From contig DODG01000157.1 in the NCBI GenBank assembly GCA_003509065.1, positions 1-6,191 on the forward strand: 6,191 nt of DNA, read 5' to 3'. The position numbers and the translations under genes were made by a program. Origin of the DNA: Acidobacteriota bacterium. Lineage in GTDB: Bacteria; Acidobacteriota; Vicinamibacteria; Vicinamibacterales; UBA823. Positions 5,665 to 6,191 of the stretch are shown here, piece by piece (position 1 is the first letter of the stretch; each line of letters opens with the position of its first letter). Under the pieces are notes generated by a model. It worked only from the letters and a program-made list of their open reading frames with translations. It was not told the DNA's origin and did not search any database.

Positions 5665-6191
5665 TCAATGGACAGGTCCAGTCCAGTCGTCATCTCGCTT
5701 ACCAGGGTGAACATGGAAGCGTCGACGAAGACGATTCATTTTCCATTTAATGTACTGGTATTTAATTTCGCCAATTAAATTTGTTGTCCCACCCCCACCT
5801 CCTCTTAAATAGAGGTAACCGGCGAGCAGTCCTCCAAGATGGGCTTCGTGTGAGATGCCGCTATTCGTATCGTTGAGTGATGAGAAAAAGAGAATTCCCC
5901 CAATGATCATGACGAAATACTTTGCCGGTACGGGAAACAGGAAATACATGTAGATAGGGCGATCTGGATAGTACAGACCAAAGGCAAGCAGTACTCCATA
6001 CACTGCACCGGACGCACCGATTGTTACCGAAGAGTACATTTGGTCAGCGGACGCAATCGGGAGTAGGGAGACGAACAATACTGTTACGGCGGCACCGATG
6101 CCTGTTACAAAATAGTATTTAATAAAGGCCTTGCTTCCCCAAAGACGTTCGAGTTCCACGCCAAACATCCATAGGGCCAACATATTGAATA
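5665..6191 (-). CDS. Rhomboid-family intramembrane serine protease, C-terminal part (5' end outside window)
   Basis: The frame remains open through the right edge. The ATG at 6183 is internal to the family's F-N-M-L-A-L-W-x-F-G-x-x-L-E-x-x-W-G block, since the F and N codons are visible upstream at 6184-6189; the true start and first helix are missing. Numbering from that Met, the catalytic serine is S58 in G-A-S-G-A-V-Y-G and the catalytic histidine is H115 in S-H-E-A-H-L-G-G, so the Ser-His dyad is intact and the protein is probably active. Rhomboids cleave transmembrane helices within the membrane; the substrate is unknown. After the last helix comes a run of five glycines (128-132) and a strongly basic cytoplasmic tail with K-x-x-R-x-R-R-R-type clusters. 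The gene ends 51 nt from the convergent cupin stop, with only weak inverted repeats between them. Confidence 0.92.
   Translation of the reverse strand, partial: FNMLALWMFGVELERLWGSKAFIKYYFVTGIGAAVTVLFVSLLPIASADQMYSSVTIGASGAVYGVLLAFGLYYPDRPIYMYFLFPVPAKYFVMIIGGILFFSSLNDTNSGISHEAHLGGLLAGYLYLRGGGGGTTNLIGEIKYQYIKWKMNRLRRRFHVHPGKRDDDWTGPVH

Noticed and set aside
5760..5780. 8-bp inverted repeat ATTTAATT/AATTAAAT with a 5-nt loop
   Set aside because: It is AT-only, lies inside the rhomboid coding sequence and is likely a chance result of Lys/Asn/Ile-type codons.

Overview
This window looks like an ordinary bacterial chromosome segment of moderate GC (about 50 %, my estimate), with no mobile elements, CRISPR arrays, tRNA or rRNA genes visible. 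The membrane (FO) part of an F-type ATP synthase is encoded without the catalytic (F1) genes next to it. A branched-chain-type 2-oxoacid dehydrogenase E1 is encoded as a single alpha-beta fusion. The ATP synthase c subunit carries a signal peptide and an ARNP loop. Together these suggest a Gram-negative bacterium from a lineage with split atp operons, possibly Acidobacteriota. That placement is an inference and is weak.

Layout. Positions 1-1884 (+ strand) hold a tight cluster: the end of atpZ, atpI (overlapping atpZ by 41 nt), atpB (subunit a) and atpE (subunit c). AtpZ and AtpI are small accessory/assembly proteins; a and c form the ion-translocating stator-rotor interface. No atpF (subunit b) or F1 gene follows. 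A strong hairpin at 1900-1930 lies directly after atpE and is followed by a DMT/EamA-family transporter (1938-2825, +). Converging on it with a 23-nt gap is the 717-residue fused E1 alpha/beta gene (2849-5002, -). A 233-nt divergent intergenic region (5003-5235) carries an extended -10 promoter and a 5'-UTR hairpin for a small cupin gene (5236-5613, +). The window ends with the C-terminal part of a rhomboid intramembrane protease gene (5665 to beyond the right edge, -).

Functionally, the FO genes form one unit. The transporter, E1, cupin and rhomboid genes are a mixed neighbourhood with no evident shared pathway; E1's partners E2 and E3 are not in the window.

I found no convincing previously undescribed system. 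The points most worth a second look are the c-subunit ion-site residues (Gln/Glu-Ser/Tyr, close to the Na+ signature) with a degenerate glycine motif, the c-subunit start decided by the Shine-Dalgarno position, and the hairpin plus 16-codon micro-ORF straddling the atpE-transporter junction.
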